NCBI RefSeq assembly: GCF_002197985.1
Contig: NZ_NBYK01000001.1
Span: forward strand, 137,682-192,997
DNA: 55,316 nt
Reading direction: 5' to 3'
DNA from: Halopseudomonas aestusnigri
GTDB lineage: Bacteria; Pseudomonadota; Gammaproteobacteria; Pseudomonadales; Pseudomonadaceae
Position numbers and translations under genes: made by a program. Shown one piece after another: positions 16,491 through 24,898 of the stretch. Every line of letters starts with the position of its first letter. Positions within the stretch are counted from its first letter, which is position 1. Under the pieces are notes generated by a model. It searched no databases. It was not told the DNA's origin and saw nothing but the letters and a program-made list of their open reading frames with translations.

Positions 16491-17180
16491 TTGCCGCTGT
16501 TGCTGCCTCAGGCGATATGGGTCAAGCGCACGGCGCTGCGCCTGCCGGACGCGCAGCAGCCCTGGCAGGGGCTGGTGGCGGCGCCGGATGGCGCTCGGGA
16601 AAGGCCGCTGCGGTTGTTGCTGGTTGGCGAGTCCACCGTTGCCGGCGTCGGGGTCGAGTGTCAGCAGCAGGCCCTTGTCGGGCAGTTGGCCAGTCAGTTG
16701 GCTGAACAGCTTGGGCGCCCGGTGCGGTGGCAGGCGGCTGGTCGCAACGGCGCGGTGGCCGGAGACTGTCTGCAAGACCTGCTGCCTGCGGTTACCGGGC
16801 AGCAGTGGGACCTGGCGCTGATCGTGCTGGGCGTCAACGATACCACCCACCTTACTCCACGGCCGCGCTGGCGGCGTAATCTGCGGGGCCTGATCGAGCA
16901 GCTGCAAGTCTGTTCGGGACAGGTGATGCTGACTGGCGTGCCGCCGCTGGGGCATTTCCGGGCGTTGCCCCAGCCGCTGCGCGGTTGGTTCGGGTTGCGC
17001 GCGGGCCTGATGGACGCCGATCTGCAGGCGGTCGCCCGGGCGTCGGGCGCCCACTACCTGTCACTGGATCTGCCATTCGAGCCGGTTTATCTGGCTCGCG
17101 ACGGCTATCACCCATCGGCGGCCGGGTATCGGCAGTGGGCGGCGGGTATCGTCCGTCAGCTGGCGCCGTCGGTGGTCTGA
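16491..17180 (+). CDS. SGNH/GDSL-type hydrolase
   Basis: This protein of about 229 residues is an SGNH-fold esterase or lipase: block I LLLVGESTVAGVG (serine), block III VLGVNDTTH and block V DGYHPSAAGY (aspartate-histidine). Block I reads GES rather than GDS, which is common in the SGNH group. The start is uncertain: TTG at 16491 is the first usual codon, but the frame is open to a CTG at 16458, overlapping the purT stop, which would add a hydrophobic leader ([17 protein letters not shown]). A membrane anchor is therefore likely. There is no ATG and no good ribosome site. The end overlaps the convergent CorB-type gene by 25 bp. Confidence 0.82.
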   Translation: MPLLLPQAIWVKRTALRLPDAQQPWQGLVAAPDGARERPLRLLLVGESTVAGVGVECQQQALVGQLASQLAEQLGRPVRWQAAGRNGAVAGDCLQDLLPAVTGQQWDLALIVLGVNDTTHLTPRPRWRRNLRGLIEQLQVCSGQVMLTGVPPLGHFRALPQPLRGWFGLRAGLMDADLQAVARASGAHYLSLDLPFEPVYLARDGYHPSAAGYRQWAAGIVRQLAPSVV

Positions 17181-18472
17181 TCCGCTTCGTCTGAGCGGCG
17201 CGGGTCGACCTGGTTCAAGGCCCGATCCCATATCCGAACGCTTTTCACCATGTTGTCCTTGGTCTGCAGAATCTCCATCCGGTAGTGGCCGGTGGTCAGG
17301 CAGACCGAGGTTTCCGGAATGGTTTCCAGCTGCTCGGTGATCACGCCGTTGAGGGTCTTGGGGCCGTCGGCAGGCAGCTTCCAGTGCAGGTGACGGTTGA
17401 TGTCGCGAATAGACGCGCTGCCATCGATCACATAGGTACCATCGGCCTGCGGATGGATGTCCTGGCTCAGGCTGAGCATTTCGGTGGTGAAGTCGCCGAC
17501 AATTTCTTCCAGGATGTCTTCCAGCGTCACCAGGCCGATGACGTCGCCGTACTCGTCGACGACGATGGCAATCCGGCGCTTCTGTTTCTGAAAGTTGAAC
17601 AGCTGGGTGTGCAGCGGTGTGCTTTCCGGGATGAAGTAGGGCTCCTTGCAGGCGCCGATCAGGGCTTCCTTGGTCAATTCGCCGCGGCTCAGCAGGCGCG
17701 CGATTGAGCGCATGTGGACGATGCCGGTGACGTTGTTGATGTCGCCCTGATAGACCGGCAGCCGGGTGTAGTGACAGCTGCGCAGCTGGTGATTGATCGC
17801 GGCCATGTCGCTGTCCAAATCAATGCCGACAGCCTCGTTGCGCGGGATCATGATGTCGTTGACCGTCATCTTCTCCAGATCGAGGATGCCCAGCAGCATG
17901 TTCTGGCGGCTGCGGGTAATGCCGAGCCCGGCTTCACGCACTACCGTGCGCAGCTCCTCGGTGGTCAGCTGATCGCCATCCTTGCTGTGCGGGTTGACCC
18001 CGAGCATGCGCAAAAGCAGGTTGCTGATGGCGCTGCACACCCACACCACCGGATAGAGCAGGCGCTGCAGGCCGGACAGGATCACGCTGGCCGGGAAGGC
18101 AATCAGCTCCGGGCGCAGGGCTGCCAGGGTCTTGGGTGTGATCTCGCCGAAGATCAGCACGATCACGGTCAGGATCATGGTGGCAATCGCGATACCGGCT
18201 TCGCCCCAGACGTCCACCGCGATCACCGTGGCGATCGAGGCGGCGAGAATGTTGACGATATTGTTACCGACCAGAATGGTGCCGAGCAGTCGGTCGGGGC
18301 GCTCCAGCAGACGGGAGGCGCGGCGCGCCGCTCGGTGGCCTTCCTTGCTCAAGTGCTTCAGCCGGTAGCGGTTGAGGCTCATCATGCTGGTTTCGGAGCT
18401 GGAGAAGAACGCCGACAGCACGATCAGCACCACCAGCAGAATCAGCAGCAGGCCAGTATGGGATTCGTTCAA
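17156..18472 (-). CDS. HlyC/CorC (CorB/CNNM-type) membrane protein
   Basis: This 438-residue protein has an amino-terminal DUF21/CNNM membrane domain with about four helices (LLLILLVVLIVLSAFFSSSET onward), a CBS pair in the middle (NDIMIPRNEAVGIDLDS, YGDVIGLVTLEDILEEIVGDF) and a carboxy-terminal CorC_HlyC domain (DGSASIRDINRHLHW). The family is linked to magnesium and cobalt transport or its regulation. The start is a TTG at 18472 with GAGG upstream; the first ATG inside would remove most of the first helix. It lies 29 bp downstream of a CcsA-like gene on the same strand, so they are probably co-transcribed. Confidence 0.92.
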   Translation of the reverse strand: MNESHTGLLLILLVVLIVLSAFFSSSETSMMSLNRYRLKHLSKEGHRAARRASRLLERPDRLLGTILVGNNIVNILAASIATVIAVDVWGEAGIAIATMILTVIVLIFGEITPKTLAALRPELIAFPASVILSGLQRLLYPVVWVCSAISNLLLRMLGVNPHSKDGDQLTTEELRTVVREAGLGITRSRQNMLLGILDLEKMTVNDIMIPRNEAVGIDLDSDMAAINHQLRSCHYTRLPVYQGDINNVTGIVHMRSIARLLSRGELTKEALIGACKEPYFIPESTPLHTQLFNFQKQKRRIAIVVDEYGDVIGLVTLEDILEEIVGDFTTEMLSLSQDIHPQADGTYVIDGSASIRDINRHLHWKLPADGPKTLNGVITEQLETIPETSVCLTTGHYRMEILQTKDNMVKSVRIWDRALNQVDPRRSDEADQTTDGAS

Positions 18473-18501
18473 GGGCTAGCCTCGGCAGGTCGTAGTATGG
18501 G

Positions 18502-19302
18502 TCAGGCGGCCAGCAGCAGTTCGCGTACCAGCTTGCTGCCGAAATAGGCCAGCATCAGCAACAGGAAGCCCGCCAGTGTCCAGCGGATCGCATTGCTGCC
18601 GCGCCAGCCGCGGAAGTGCCGGCCCCACAGCAGAATGCCGAACACCACCCAGGCCAGGCACGACAGCAGAGTCTTGTGGGCCACATGCTGGGCGAACATG
18701 TTCTCCAGGAAGACAAAGCCTGAGATCAGTGCCAGCGTCAGCAGCACTTCACCGCACAGCAGAAACTGGAACAGCAGCTGTTCCATGGTCTGCAGCGGCG
18801 GGAAGGTGCGAATGAAGCGGGTAGGGTGCTTGTGCTTGAGCTGATAGTCCTGCACAGCCAGCAGGGTGGCCTGGAAGGCGGCAATGGTAAAAATGCCGTA
18901 GGCCAGCACCGACAGCAGAATATGCACCAGCAAGCCGTCCTGGTCCGTTGCCAGTGTCGTGCCCTGTTCGGGGAAGAAGCCCGCCAGCAGGGCGGTGATC
19001 AGTGCCAGCGGATAAAGCCCCAGCAGCAGACTGGTGACTGGCGCGCGGAAACTCGACACCAGTGTGACCGCAACCACCAGCCAGGAAATCAGCGAGCCGA
19101 TATTGAACAGGCCCAGGGCAAAGCCCTGCGGTGTGGTGAGCTGAATATACAGACTGACGGCGTGGGCCAGCAGGGCAATCAGCCCGATGGCGCGCAACAG
19201 GCTGGCGTTGACGGCCAGACGTTTGCCGAGGCAGTGCATCTGATACAGGATGCCGCTGATATAGAAACCGGCGGCCAGCAGACTGGGGGCGAGGGCTGTC
19301 AT
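18502..19302 (-). CDS. CcsA-like cytochrome c assembly family membrane protein (YpjD)
   Basis: This 266-residue integral membrane protein has eight predicted helices and the CcmC/CcsA/YpjD domain, with conserved tryptophan and histidine positions (HILLSVLAYGIFTIAAFQA, FAQHVAHKTLLSCLAWVVFG). YpjD-type genes next to ffh are usual in pseudomonads and related bacteria; despite the domain, a haem-handling role is not proven. The ATG at 19302 is chosen as it opens directly into the first helix. It is divergent from ffh with a 163-bp gap. Confidence 0.9.
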   Translation of the reverse strand: MTALAPSLLAAGFYISGILYQMHCLGKRLAVNASLLRAIGLIALLAHAVSLYIQLTTPQGFALGLFNIGSLISWLVVAVTLVSSFRAPVTSLLLGLYPLALITALLAGFFPEQGTTLATDQDGLLVHILLSVLAYGIFTIAAFQATLLAVQDYQLKHKHPTRFIRTFPPLQTMEQLLFQFLLCGEVLLTLALISGFVFLENMFAQHVAHKTLLSCLAWVVFGILLWGRHFRGWRGSNAIRWTLAGFLLLMLAYFGSKLVRELLLAA

Positions 19303-19465
19303 ACGTCCTTGCGAGCGATTATCAACAAAGCCGCAGTGTGGCATAAGCCGCGTCCGGGTGAAAGCGTCTGCCGGTGCTTCCCTATCCTGTGCCGGGTGTG
19401 CGGGGTATACTGCGCCGCTGAAATGGCGGCCGGGCTGAAAACGGGCCCGCCCTGGGAGAAAGCAC

Positions 19466-20863
19466 ATGTTCGAGAATCTTACCGAGCGCCTGTCGCACAG
19501 CCTGCGCGGTGTGACAGGTCAGGCCAAGCTGACTGAAGACAACATCAAGGACACCCTGCGCGAAGTGCGCATGGCGCTGCTGGAGGCTGATGTCGCGCTG
19601 CCGGTAGTCAAGACCTTCGTTGATCAGGTGCGTGAGCGCGCGGTCGGCACCGAAGTGTCGCGCAGCCTGTCGCCGGGGCAGGTCTTCGTCAAGATCGTCA
19701 AGTCCGAGCTGGAAGCGGTCATGGGGCAGTCCGAAGGGCTGAACCTGGCGGTCAGCCCGCCGGCCGTGATCCTCATGGCCGGTCTGCAGGGCGCGGGTAA
19801 GACCACCAGTGTGGCCAAGCTGGCCAAGACGCTGCGTGAACGCGAGAAGAAGAAGGTCATGGTGGTCAGCGCCGACGTCTACCGTCCGGCGGCGATCAAA
19901 CAGCTGGAAACGCTGGCAGCCGATGTACAGGTCGAGTTCTTCCCGTCCTCCGCTGATCAGCAGCCGGTCGCCATCGTCGAGGCGGCGATGCGTGAGGCGA
20001 AGAACCGCTTCATGGACGTACTGATCGTTGATACCGCTGGCCGTCTGCACGTCGACGACGAGATGATGGCCGAGATCCGGCAGGTGCACGCGGCAGCCAA
20101 GCCGGCGGAAACCCTGTTTGTGGTCGACGCCATGACCGGTCAGGATGCGGCCAACACCGCTCAGGCCTTCAACGAGGCGCTGCCGTTGACCGGTGTCATC
20201 CTGACCAAGGTCGACGGTGACGCCCGTGGCGGTGCGGCGCTGTCGGTGCGTCATATCACCGGCAAACCGATCAAGTTCCTAGGTATGGGCGAGAAGATCG
20301 ACGCCTTGGAAGTCTTCCATCCCGACCGTGTCGCCTCGCGCATCCTCGGTATGGGTGACGTGCTCAGCCTGATTGAGCAGGCCGAGCAGAAGATCGACAA
20401 GGACAAGGCCGAGAAATTGGCCAAGAAGCTGAAGAAGGGCAAGGGCTTCGACCTTGAGGACTTCCGTGATCAGCTGCAGCAGATGAACGCCATGGGCGGG
20501 CTCGGCTCGATGATGGAAAAGCTGCCGATGATGGGCGGCAAGATCAGTGCTGCGCAGATGGAAACGGCGCAGACCGAGGCGGCCAAGCAGTTCAAGCGCA
20601 TGGAGGCGATCATCAACTCGATGACGCCGGCCGAGCGCCGCAACCCGGACCTCATCAGCGGCTCGCGCAAGCGTCGCATCGCGGCGGGCTCGGGTACCCA
20701 GATTCAGGACATCGGGCGCCTGCTCAAGCAACACAAGCAGATGCAGAAGATGATGAAGAAGGTAACCGGCAAGGGCGGTATGGCCAAGCTGATGCGCGGT
20801 ATGGGTGGAATGGGTGGTGGCGGTGGCATGCTGCCCCCGGGTGGCGGGATGCCGCGGTTCTGA
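19466..20863 (+). CDS. ffh: Signal recognition particle protein Ffh
   Basis: Ffh binds 4.5S RNA and signal sequences of nascent inner-membrane proteins, then docks with FtsY. The 465-residue protein has the N domain (1-90), the GTPase G domain with GLQGAGKTTS (about 106-115), DTAGRL, TKVDGDARGG, and the methionine-rich M domain (from about 300) ending MKKVTGKGGMAKLMRGMGG and a glycine-methionine tail. It follows GGGAGAAAGCAC at a normal ribosome-site distance. Length and motifs are standard for pseudomonads. Confidence 0.98.
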   Translation: MFENLTERLSHSLRGVTGQAKLTEDNIKDTLREVRMALLEADVALPVVKTFVDQVRERAVGTEVSRSLSPGQVFVKIVKSELEAVMGQSEGLNLAVSPPAVILMAGLQGAGKTTSVAKLAKTLREREKKKVMVVSADVYRPAAIKQLETLAADVQVEFFPSSADQQPVAIVEAAMREAKNRFMDVLIVDTAGRLHVDDEMMAEIRQVHAAAKPAETLFVVDAMTGQDAANTAQAFNEALPLTGVILTKVDGDARGGAALSVRHITGKPIKFLGMGEKIDALEVFHPDRVASRILGMGDVLSLIEQAEQKIDKDKAEKLAKKLKKGKGFDLEDFRDQLQQMNAMGGLGSMMEKLPMMGGKISAAQMETAQTEAAKQFKRMEAIINSMTPAERRNPDLISGSRKRRIAAGSGTQIQDIGRLLKQHKQMQKMMKKVTGKGGMAKLMRGMGGMGGGGGMLPPGGGMPRF

Positions 20864-20939
20864 GGACTGCCCTGATCGCCGTTTTCCGGCGTTGGGGCAG
20901 GCAGCTGACCGGCGGTGCCGGTCGCTGCGGAAAAAAGAG

Positions 20940-20968
20940 TTTTCATTGGTCGGGATATTCCGTAGAAT
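20940..20968 (+). promoter_or_regulatory. Candidate sigma-70 promoter of the rpsP operon
   Basis: TTTTCA (20940-20945), a 17-bp spacer and TAGAAT (20963-20968) lie about 90 bp before rpsP in a 198-bp gap that must contain the promoter of a highly expressed operon. The -10 is good; the -35 is only a partial match. Confidence 0.5.
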
Positions 20969-21061
20969 ACGCGACCTTTCGGGCTATAGGTGTATGCGTT
21001 GTCAGCTGCACGCCCGCAAACGATTAAGTAGCGATACTCAAACACAGGAAACGATGTCGAC

Positions 21062-21313
21062 ATGGTAACCATTCGTCTTGCTCGTGGTGGCTCCAAGAAG
21101 CGCCCCTTCTATCATCTGACCGTCACCAACAGCCGCAATGCTCGCGATGGCCGTTTTGTTGAGCGGGTAGGCTTCTTCAACCCGGTAGCCACCGGCGGTG
21201 AAGTGCGTCTGTCCGTGAACGATGAGCGCGTTCAGTACTGGCTGAGCCAGGGTGCGCAGCCGTCTGATCGCGTTGCAGCTCTGCTGAAGGAAGCTGGTCA
21301 GGCTGCTGCCTGA
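21062..21313 (+). CDS. rpsP: 30S ribosomal protein S16
   Basis: S16 is a small primary assembly protein of the 30S subunit. The 83-residue sequence has the family start [20 protein letters not shown], followed by [15 protein letters not shown] and a normal end. It leads the conserved rpsP-rimM-trmD-rplS operon, with AGGAAA before the ATG and only one base to the rimM start. Confidence 0.98.
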   Translation: MVTIRLARGGSKKRPFYHLTVTNSRNARDGRFVERVGFFNPVATGGEVRLSVNDERVQYWLSQGAQPSDRVAALLKEAGQAAA

Positions 21314-21314
21314 T

Positions 21315-21857
21315 ATGGCTAATACTCCTGAGCCGGCCGGGGCCCATCGGGTTGTACTCGGCAAGATCGTTTCGGTTCATGGGGTGCGTGGGGCGGTAAA
21401 GGTCTATTCCCATACCGACCCGCTGGATAACGTGCTCGATTATGCCGAGTGGTCCCTTAACAGGGGTTCCGAGCAGCGCACGGTGTCCGTTCTCGGTGGT
21501 CGCGTCCAGGGACGCGTGCTGGTAGTCAACCTCAAGGGGGTCGACGACCGCAACAAGGCCGAGGACCTGGTCGATTTCGAGATCAGCATTGCGTCCGACG
21601 CATTGCCCGAGCTTGAAGATGGCGATTTTTACTGGCATCAGCTGGAAGGCCTCCAGGTTATAAACCAGGAAGGGCAGCTGCTCGGCAAGGTGGATCACCT
21701 GCTTGAGACCGGCTCCAACGATGTCATGGTGGTCAAGCCCTGCGCAGGCAGTGTTGATCAGCGTGAACGTCTGTTGCCTTATTTGCCGGGCCAGTTTGTA
21801 ATCAGGGTCGATCTGGAGGCGCAAGTCATGCAGGTTGACTGGGATGCGGAGTTCTGA
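21315..21857 (+). CDS. rimM: Ribosome maturation factor RimM
   Basis: RimM assists 30S head assembly and binds S19. The 180-residue protein has the amino-terminal RimM barrel (VVLGKIVSVHGVRGAVKVYSH) and the carboxy-terminal PRC barrel (DFYWHQLEGLQVINQEGQLLGK, LPYLPGQFVIRVD). It starts one base after the rpsP stop, and trmD follows three bases later, so the operon is tightly coupled. Confidence 0.97.
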   Translation: MANTPEPAGAHRVVLGKIVSVHGVRGAVKVYSHTDPLDNVLDYAEWSLNRGSEQRTVSVLGGRVQGRVLVVNLKGVDDRNKAEDLVDFEISIASDALPELEDGDFYWHQLEGLQVINQEGQLLGKVDHLLETGSNDVMVVKPCAGSVDQRERLLPYLPGQFVIRVDLEAQVMQVDWDAEF

Positions 21858-21860
21858 CCG

Positions 21861-22610
21861 GTGTGGGCCGGTGTAGTTACCCTGTTTCCCGAGATGTTCA
21901 CGGCGCTGACCGAGTCCGGTGTCACCGGCAGGGCGGTCAAGCGGGGCCAGCTGGAGGTCGCTTTCAGCAACCCGCGTGAACACGCACATGACCGTCATCG
22001 CACGGTGGATGATCGCCCCTTCGGCGGTGGTCCCGGCATGTTGATGAAGGTTGAGCCGCTGCTGGAGGCTATTGATGCCATCCGCCAGCAGGCTCCCTCC
22101 ACCCCGCGGGTGATTTACCTGTCTCCGCAGGGGCAGCCTCTGACGCAGAAACGCGTCGAACAGCTGGCGCAGCTCGACAGCCTTGTGCTGTTATGCGGGC
22201 GCTACGAGGGCATCGACGAGCGCATCATTGATCGCTGCGTAGATGAGGAAATCTCCATTGGCGACTACGTGTTGTCCGGTGGCGAACTGGGAGCCATGGT
22301 GCTCCTGGACGCGGTAACCCGCTTGATTCCCGGTGTATTGGGGCATGCGGATTCCGCGGTAGAAGATTCCTTTTCGGCGGGATGGCTCGATTGCCCACAT
22401 TACACCCGGCCGGAAGAGTTTGATGGGCAGCGCGTTCCGGAGGTGCTGCTCAGCGGTAACCATGAACTGATCCGGCGCTGGCGCCTCAAACAGTCTTTGG
22501 GTCGAACCTGGCAACGTCGGCCAGAGTTGCTCGAAGAGCTGGAGTTGAGCAAAGAACAGCAACAGCTGTTGGCGGAATATATCCGCGAGCAGGCAACCGA
22601 TAACCATTGA
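21861..22610 (+). CDS. trmD: tRNA (guanine37-N1)-methyltransferase
   Basis: TrmD methylates G37 in tRNAs with a G at position 36 to prevent frameshifting. The 249-residue protein has the SPOUT knot: [49 protein letters not shown] and the [20 protein letters not shown] cofactor loop. The start is a GTG at 21861 ([13 protein letters not shown]), a common choice for trmD in pseudomonads. It is the third gene of the rpsP operon; 33 bp separate it from rplS. Confidence 0.97.
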   Translation: MWAGVVTLFPEMFTALTESGVTGRAVKRGQLEVAFSNPREHAHDRHRTVDDRPFGGGPGMLMKVEPLLEAIDAIRQQAPSTPRVIYLSPQGQPLTQKRVEQLAQLDSLVLLCGRYEGIDERIIDRCVDEEISIGDYVLSGGELGAMVLLDAVTRLIPGVLGHADSAVEDSFSAGWLDCPHYTRPEEFDGQRVPEVLLSGNHELIRRWRLKQSLGRTWQRRPELLEELELSKEQQQLLAEYIREQATDNH

Positions 22611-22643
22611 TACAGGTCCGACGGCCTGTGCAGGAGAAGCAAG

Positions 22644-22991
22644 ATGTCCAATATTATTGCCCAGCTTGAAGCTGAACAGATGTCCAAGGAAATCCCCGCG
22701 TTCGCACCGGGTGATACCGTAATCGTCCAGGTCAAGGTTAAGGAAGGCGATCGCTCCCGTCTGCAGGCCTTCGAAGGCGTGGTTATCGGCAAGCGTAACC
22801 GTGGTCTGAACTCTGCTTTCACCGTTCGCAAGATCTCCAGCGGTGTTGGCGTTGAGCGTACGTTCCAGACCTACTCTCCGCTGATCGACAGCATCTCTGT
22901 CAAGCGTCGCGGTGACGTTCGCAAGGCCAAGCTGTACTACCTGCGTGCTCTGTCTGGTAAGGCAGCTCGCATCAAGGAAAAGCTGTCCTGA
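22644..22991 (+). CDS. rplS: 50S ribosomal protein L19
   Basis: L19 lies at the 30S-50S interface. The 115-residue sequence has the family blocks [45 protein letters not shown] and [16 protein letters not shown]. It ends the rpsP operon and is followed within 20 bp by a strong intrinsic terminator. AGGAGAAG precedes the ATG. Confidence 0.98.
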   Translation: MSNIIAQLEAEQMSKEIPAFAPGDTVIVQVKVKEGDRSRLQAFEGVVIGKRNRGLNSAFTVRKISSGVGVERTFQTYSPLIDSISVKRRGDVRKAKLYYLRALSGKAARIKEKLS

Positions 22992-23008
22992 TCGGACAAC
23001 TGACCAAC

Positions 23009-23037
23009 AAAAAAGCAGCCTGAGGGCTGCTTTTTTG
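23009..23037 (+). terminator. Intrinsic terminator of the rpsP-rplS operon
   Basis: AAAAAAGCAGCC and GGCTGCTTTTTT form a 12-bp stem around a TGAG loop, ending in a run of six T. It lies 17 bp after the rplS stop. The A run also makes it a possible terminator from the other strand. Confidence 0.93.
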
Positions 23038-23087
23038 TGCCTGAGTGTTTTTAATCGACGAATCGCCCGTCCACTCGAGTCAAATCC

Positions 23088-24008
23088 ATGCCTGATGTTG
23101 CGCCGATGCCGGTCAGTGACGCGGATCAGCAACTGATCGATCAGTTCCTTGACAGCCTTTGGCTGGAAAAGGGGCTGTCGAAGCACACCTGCAGCGCCTA
23201 TCGCACTGATTTGCGCACGCTGGCCGGTTGGCTGGGGCAGCGTCGCAGCCGGCTGCTGCAGCTGTCGCGCGCCGATCTGATGGCGCACTTGGGCTGGCGG
23301 CTTAGCGCCGGCTATCAGGCGCGTTCCAGTGCCCGGCTGCTGTCCTGTGTACGCAGTTTCTACCGCTACTTGCTGCGCCAGCAGTTGATCACTGACGACC
23401 CGACCCGGGATGTTGCCATGCCGAAGATCGGCAGGCCGCTGCCCAAGTCGCTCAGTGAGGCCGACGTTGAGCGCCTGCTGTCCGCACCGGACAGCGAAGA
23501 CAGTCTGGGGTTGCGGGACCGTTGCATGCTGGAAGTGCTGTATGCCACCGGATTGCGGGTCAGTGAGCTGGTCGGCTTGCGGCTCGATCAGTTGAATCTG
23601 CGTCAGGGTGTGGTGCGGGTGACCGGCAAGGGCAGCAAGGAACGTCTGGTCCCTTTGGGGGAAGAGGCGATGCGCTGGTTGGAGCAATATCTTGATACGG
23701 CCCGTGCGGCACTATTGGCAGGCAAGCCGAGTGATGTACTGTTTCCCAGCAGGCTGGGGCAGATGATGACGCGTCAGACATTCTGGCACAGGGTCAAGCT
23801 GCATGCTCTGACGGCCGGCATTCGCAGCGAGCTGTCTCCGCACACCCTGCGCCACGCCTTTGCTACCCATCTGCTCAATCACGGGGCGGACCTGCGGGTG
23901 GTGCAGATGCTGCTGGGGCACAGTGATCTGTCGACAACCCAGATCTATACCCATATTGCTCGGCAGCGCCTGCATGATCTGCATGCCCAGCATCATCCCC
24001 GAGGGTGA
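23088..24008 (+). CDS. xerD: Site-specific tyrosine recombinase XerD
   Basis: XerD acts with XerC at dif, activated by FtsK, to resolve chromosome dimers. The 306-residue protein has the SAM-like amino-terminal core-binding domain (FLDSLWLEKGLSKHTCSAYRTDL) and the full catalytic set: R157 (YATGLRVSE), K181 (GKGSKER), H252 and R255 (PHTLRHAFATHLL), H278 (LLGHSDLSTT) and Y287 (QIYTHI). The xerD-dsbC-hom-thrC order is typical of Pseudomonas. It is complete, unlike the integron integrase at the left end. Confidence 0.96.
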   Translation: MPDVAPMPVSDADQQLIDQFLDSLWLEKGLSKHTCSAYRTDLRTLAGWLGQRRSRLLQLSRADLMAHLGWRLSAGYQARSSARLLSCVRSFYRYLLRQQLITDDPTRDVAMPKIGRPLPKSLSEADVERLLSAPDSEDSLGLRDRCMLEVLYATGLRVSELVGLRLDQLNLRQGVVRVTGKGSKERLVPLGEEAMRWLEQYLDTARAALLAGKPSDVLFPSRLGQMMTRQTFWHRVKLHALTAGIRSELSPHTLRHAFATHLLNHGADLRVVQMLLGHSDLSTTQIYTHIARQRLHDLHAQHHPRG

Positions 24009-24107
24009 CGGCATCCGGGTTGCGCCGAACATCCCGCAGGGCGTGTGGAATTGGTCAGCGCTTCCTTTATTCGTGGTAAGCTTTGCGGTCTTCAAAAGGA
24101 GTGGACT

Positions 24108-24827
24108 ATGCGACTGAAAATCGGCCTGGCCGCCATACTGGCCCTGGCGGCGACACAGGTCATGGCGAATCCGGATCAGGCTATTCGGGACGCTCTGAAG
24201 ACAATGAATTTCAATGTGCCGGTCAAGACGGTGAGCGAGTCTCCCGTGGCCGGTCTGTACAGCGTTGAGCTGGAAAGCGGCCGAGTGCTGTACGCCTCGG
24301 CGGACGGCAAGTACTTTGTCCAGGGCTCTCTGATCGAGGTCAACGACGGCAAGCCACGTAACCTTACCTCCATCGCCGAAGCGCGTAACATCGGCGCGGT
24401 CATCAACGGGCTGCCGCAGCAGGAGCTGATCGTGTTTGCGCCAGAGCAGCCCAAGACCCATATCACGGTATTTACCGATGTGGATTGCGGTTACTGCCGC
24501 AAGCTGCATAACGAGGTGCAGCAGCTCAATGATCTGGGTATCGAGGTGCGCTATGCTGCCTTCCCGCGCGGCGGAATGCAGTCCCGTGCTGCCAGTGTCA
24601 TGCAGTCGGTCTGGTGTGCCGACGACCGCAAGGCGGCCCTGACGGCTGCCAAGCAGGGTGACGAGGTCGCGCCAGCCAGCTGTGACAATCCTGTTGAGCG
24701 CCAGTTCGAGCTGGGTCAGCAGGTGGGTGTGCAGGGTACACCGGCCATTTTCATGGCCAACGGGGTGTTGATCCCGGGTTATCAGCCGGCGGCGCAGCTG
24801 GCCGCTATCGCGCTGGAGAATCAGTAA
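24108..24827 (+). CDS. dsbC: Thiol:disulfide isomerase DsbC
   Basis: DsbC rearranges wrong disulfide bonds in periplasmic proteins and is kept reduced by DsbD. The 239-residue protein has a signal peptide (ending QVMA, about residue 20), the amino-terminal dimerisation domain, and a thioredoxin domain with CGYC at 127-130 (FTDVDCGYCRKLH) and the cis-proline loop VQGTPAIFMANG. A second cysteine pair (VWCADD and PASCDNP) matches DsbC. The ATG at 24108 is chosen for AAAGGAG and the signal peptide; the upstream extension adds no signal. Confidence 0.95.
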   Translation: MRLKIGLAAILALAATQVMANPDQAIRDALKTMNFNVPVKTVSESPVAGLYSVELESGRVLYASADGKYFVQGSLIEVNDGKPRNLTSIAEARNIGAVINGLPQQELIVFAPEQPKTHITVFTDVDCGYCRKLHNEVQQLNDLGIEVRYAAFPRGGMQSRAASVMQSVWCADDRKAALTAAKQGDEVAPASCDNPVERQFELGQQVGVQGTPAIFMANGVLIPGYQPAAQLAAIALENQ

Positions 24828-24898
24828 CAGCCGTGCCGACGGGCAGATCGTCGGCGCGTTTTCATGTAATCGACTAACAACCAGGTAGGGACCAAAGT

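Noticed and set aside
20890-20935. GACCGGC-GGT-GCCGGTC hairpin after ffh
   Set aside because: No T run follows; it could be a weak terminator, but the evidence is thin.
22191-23687. 498-residue open frame opposite trmD, rplS and xerD
   Set aside because: The plus strand carries three well-known genes here; the minus frame has low-complexity, glutamine-rich sequence typical of shadow frames.
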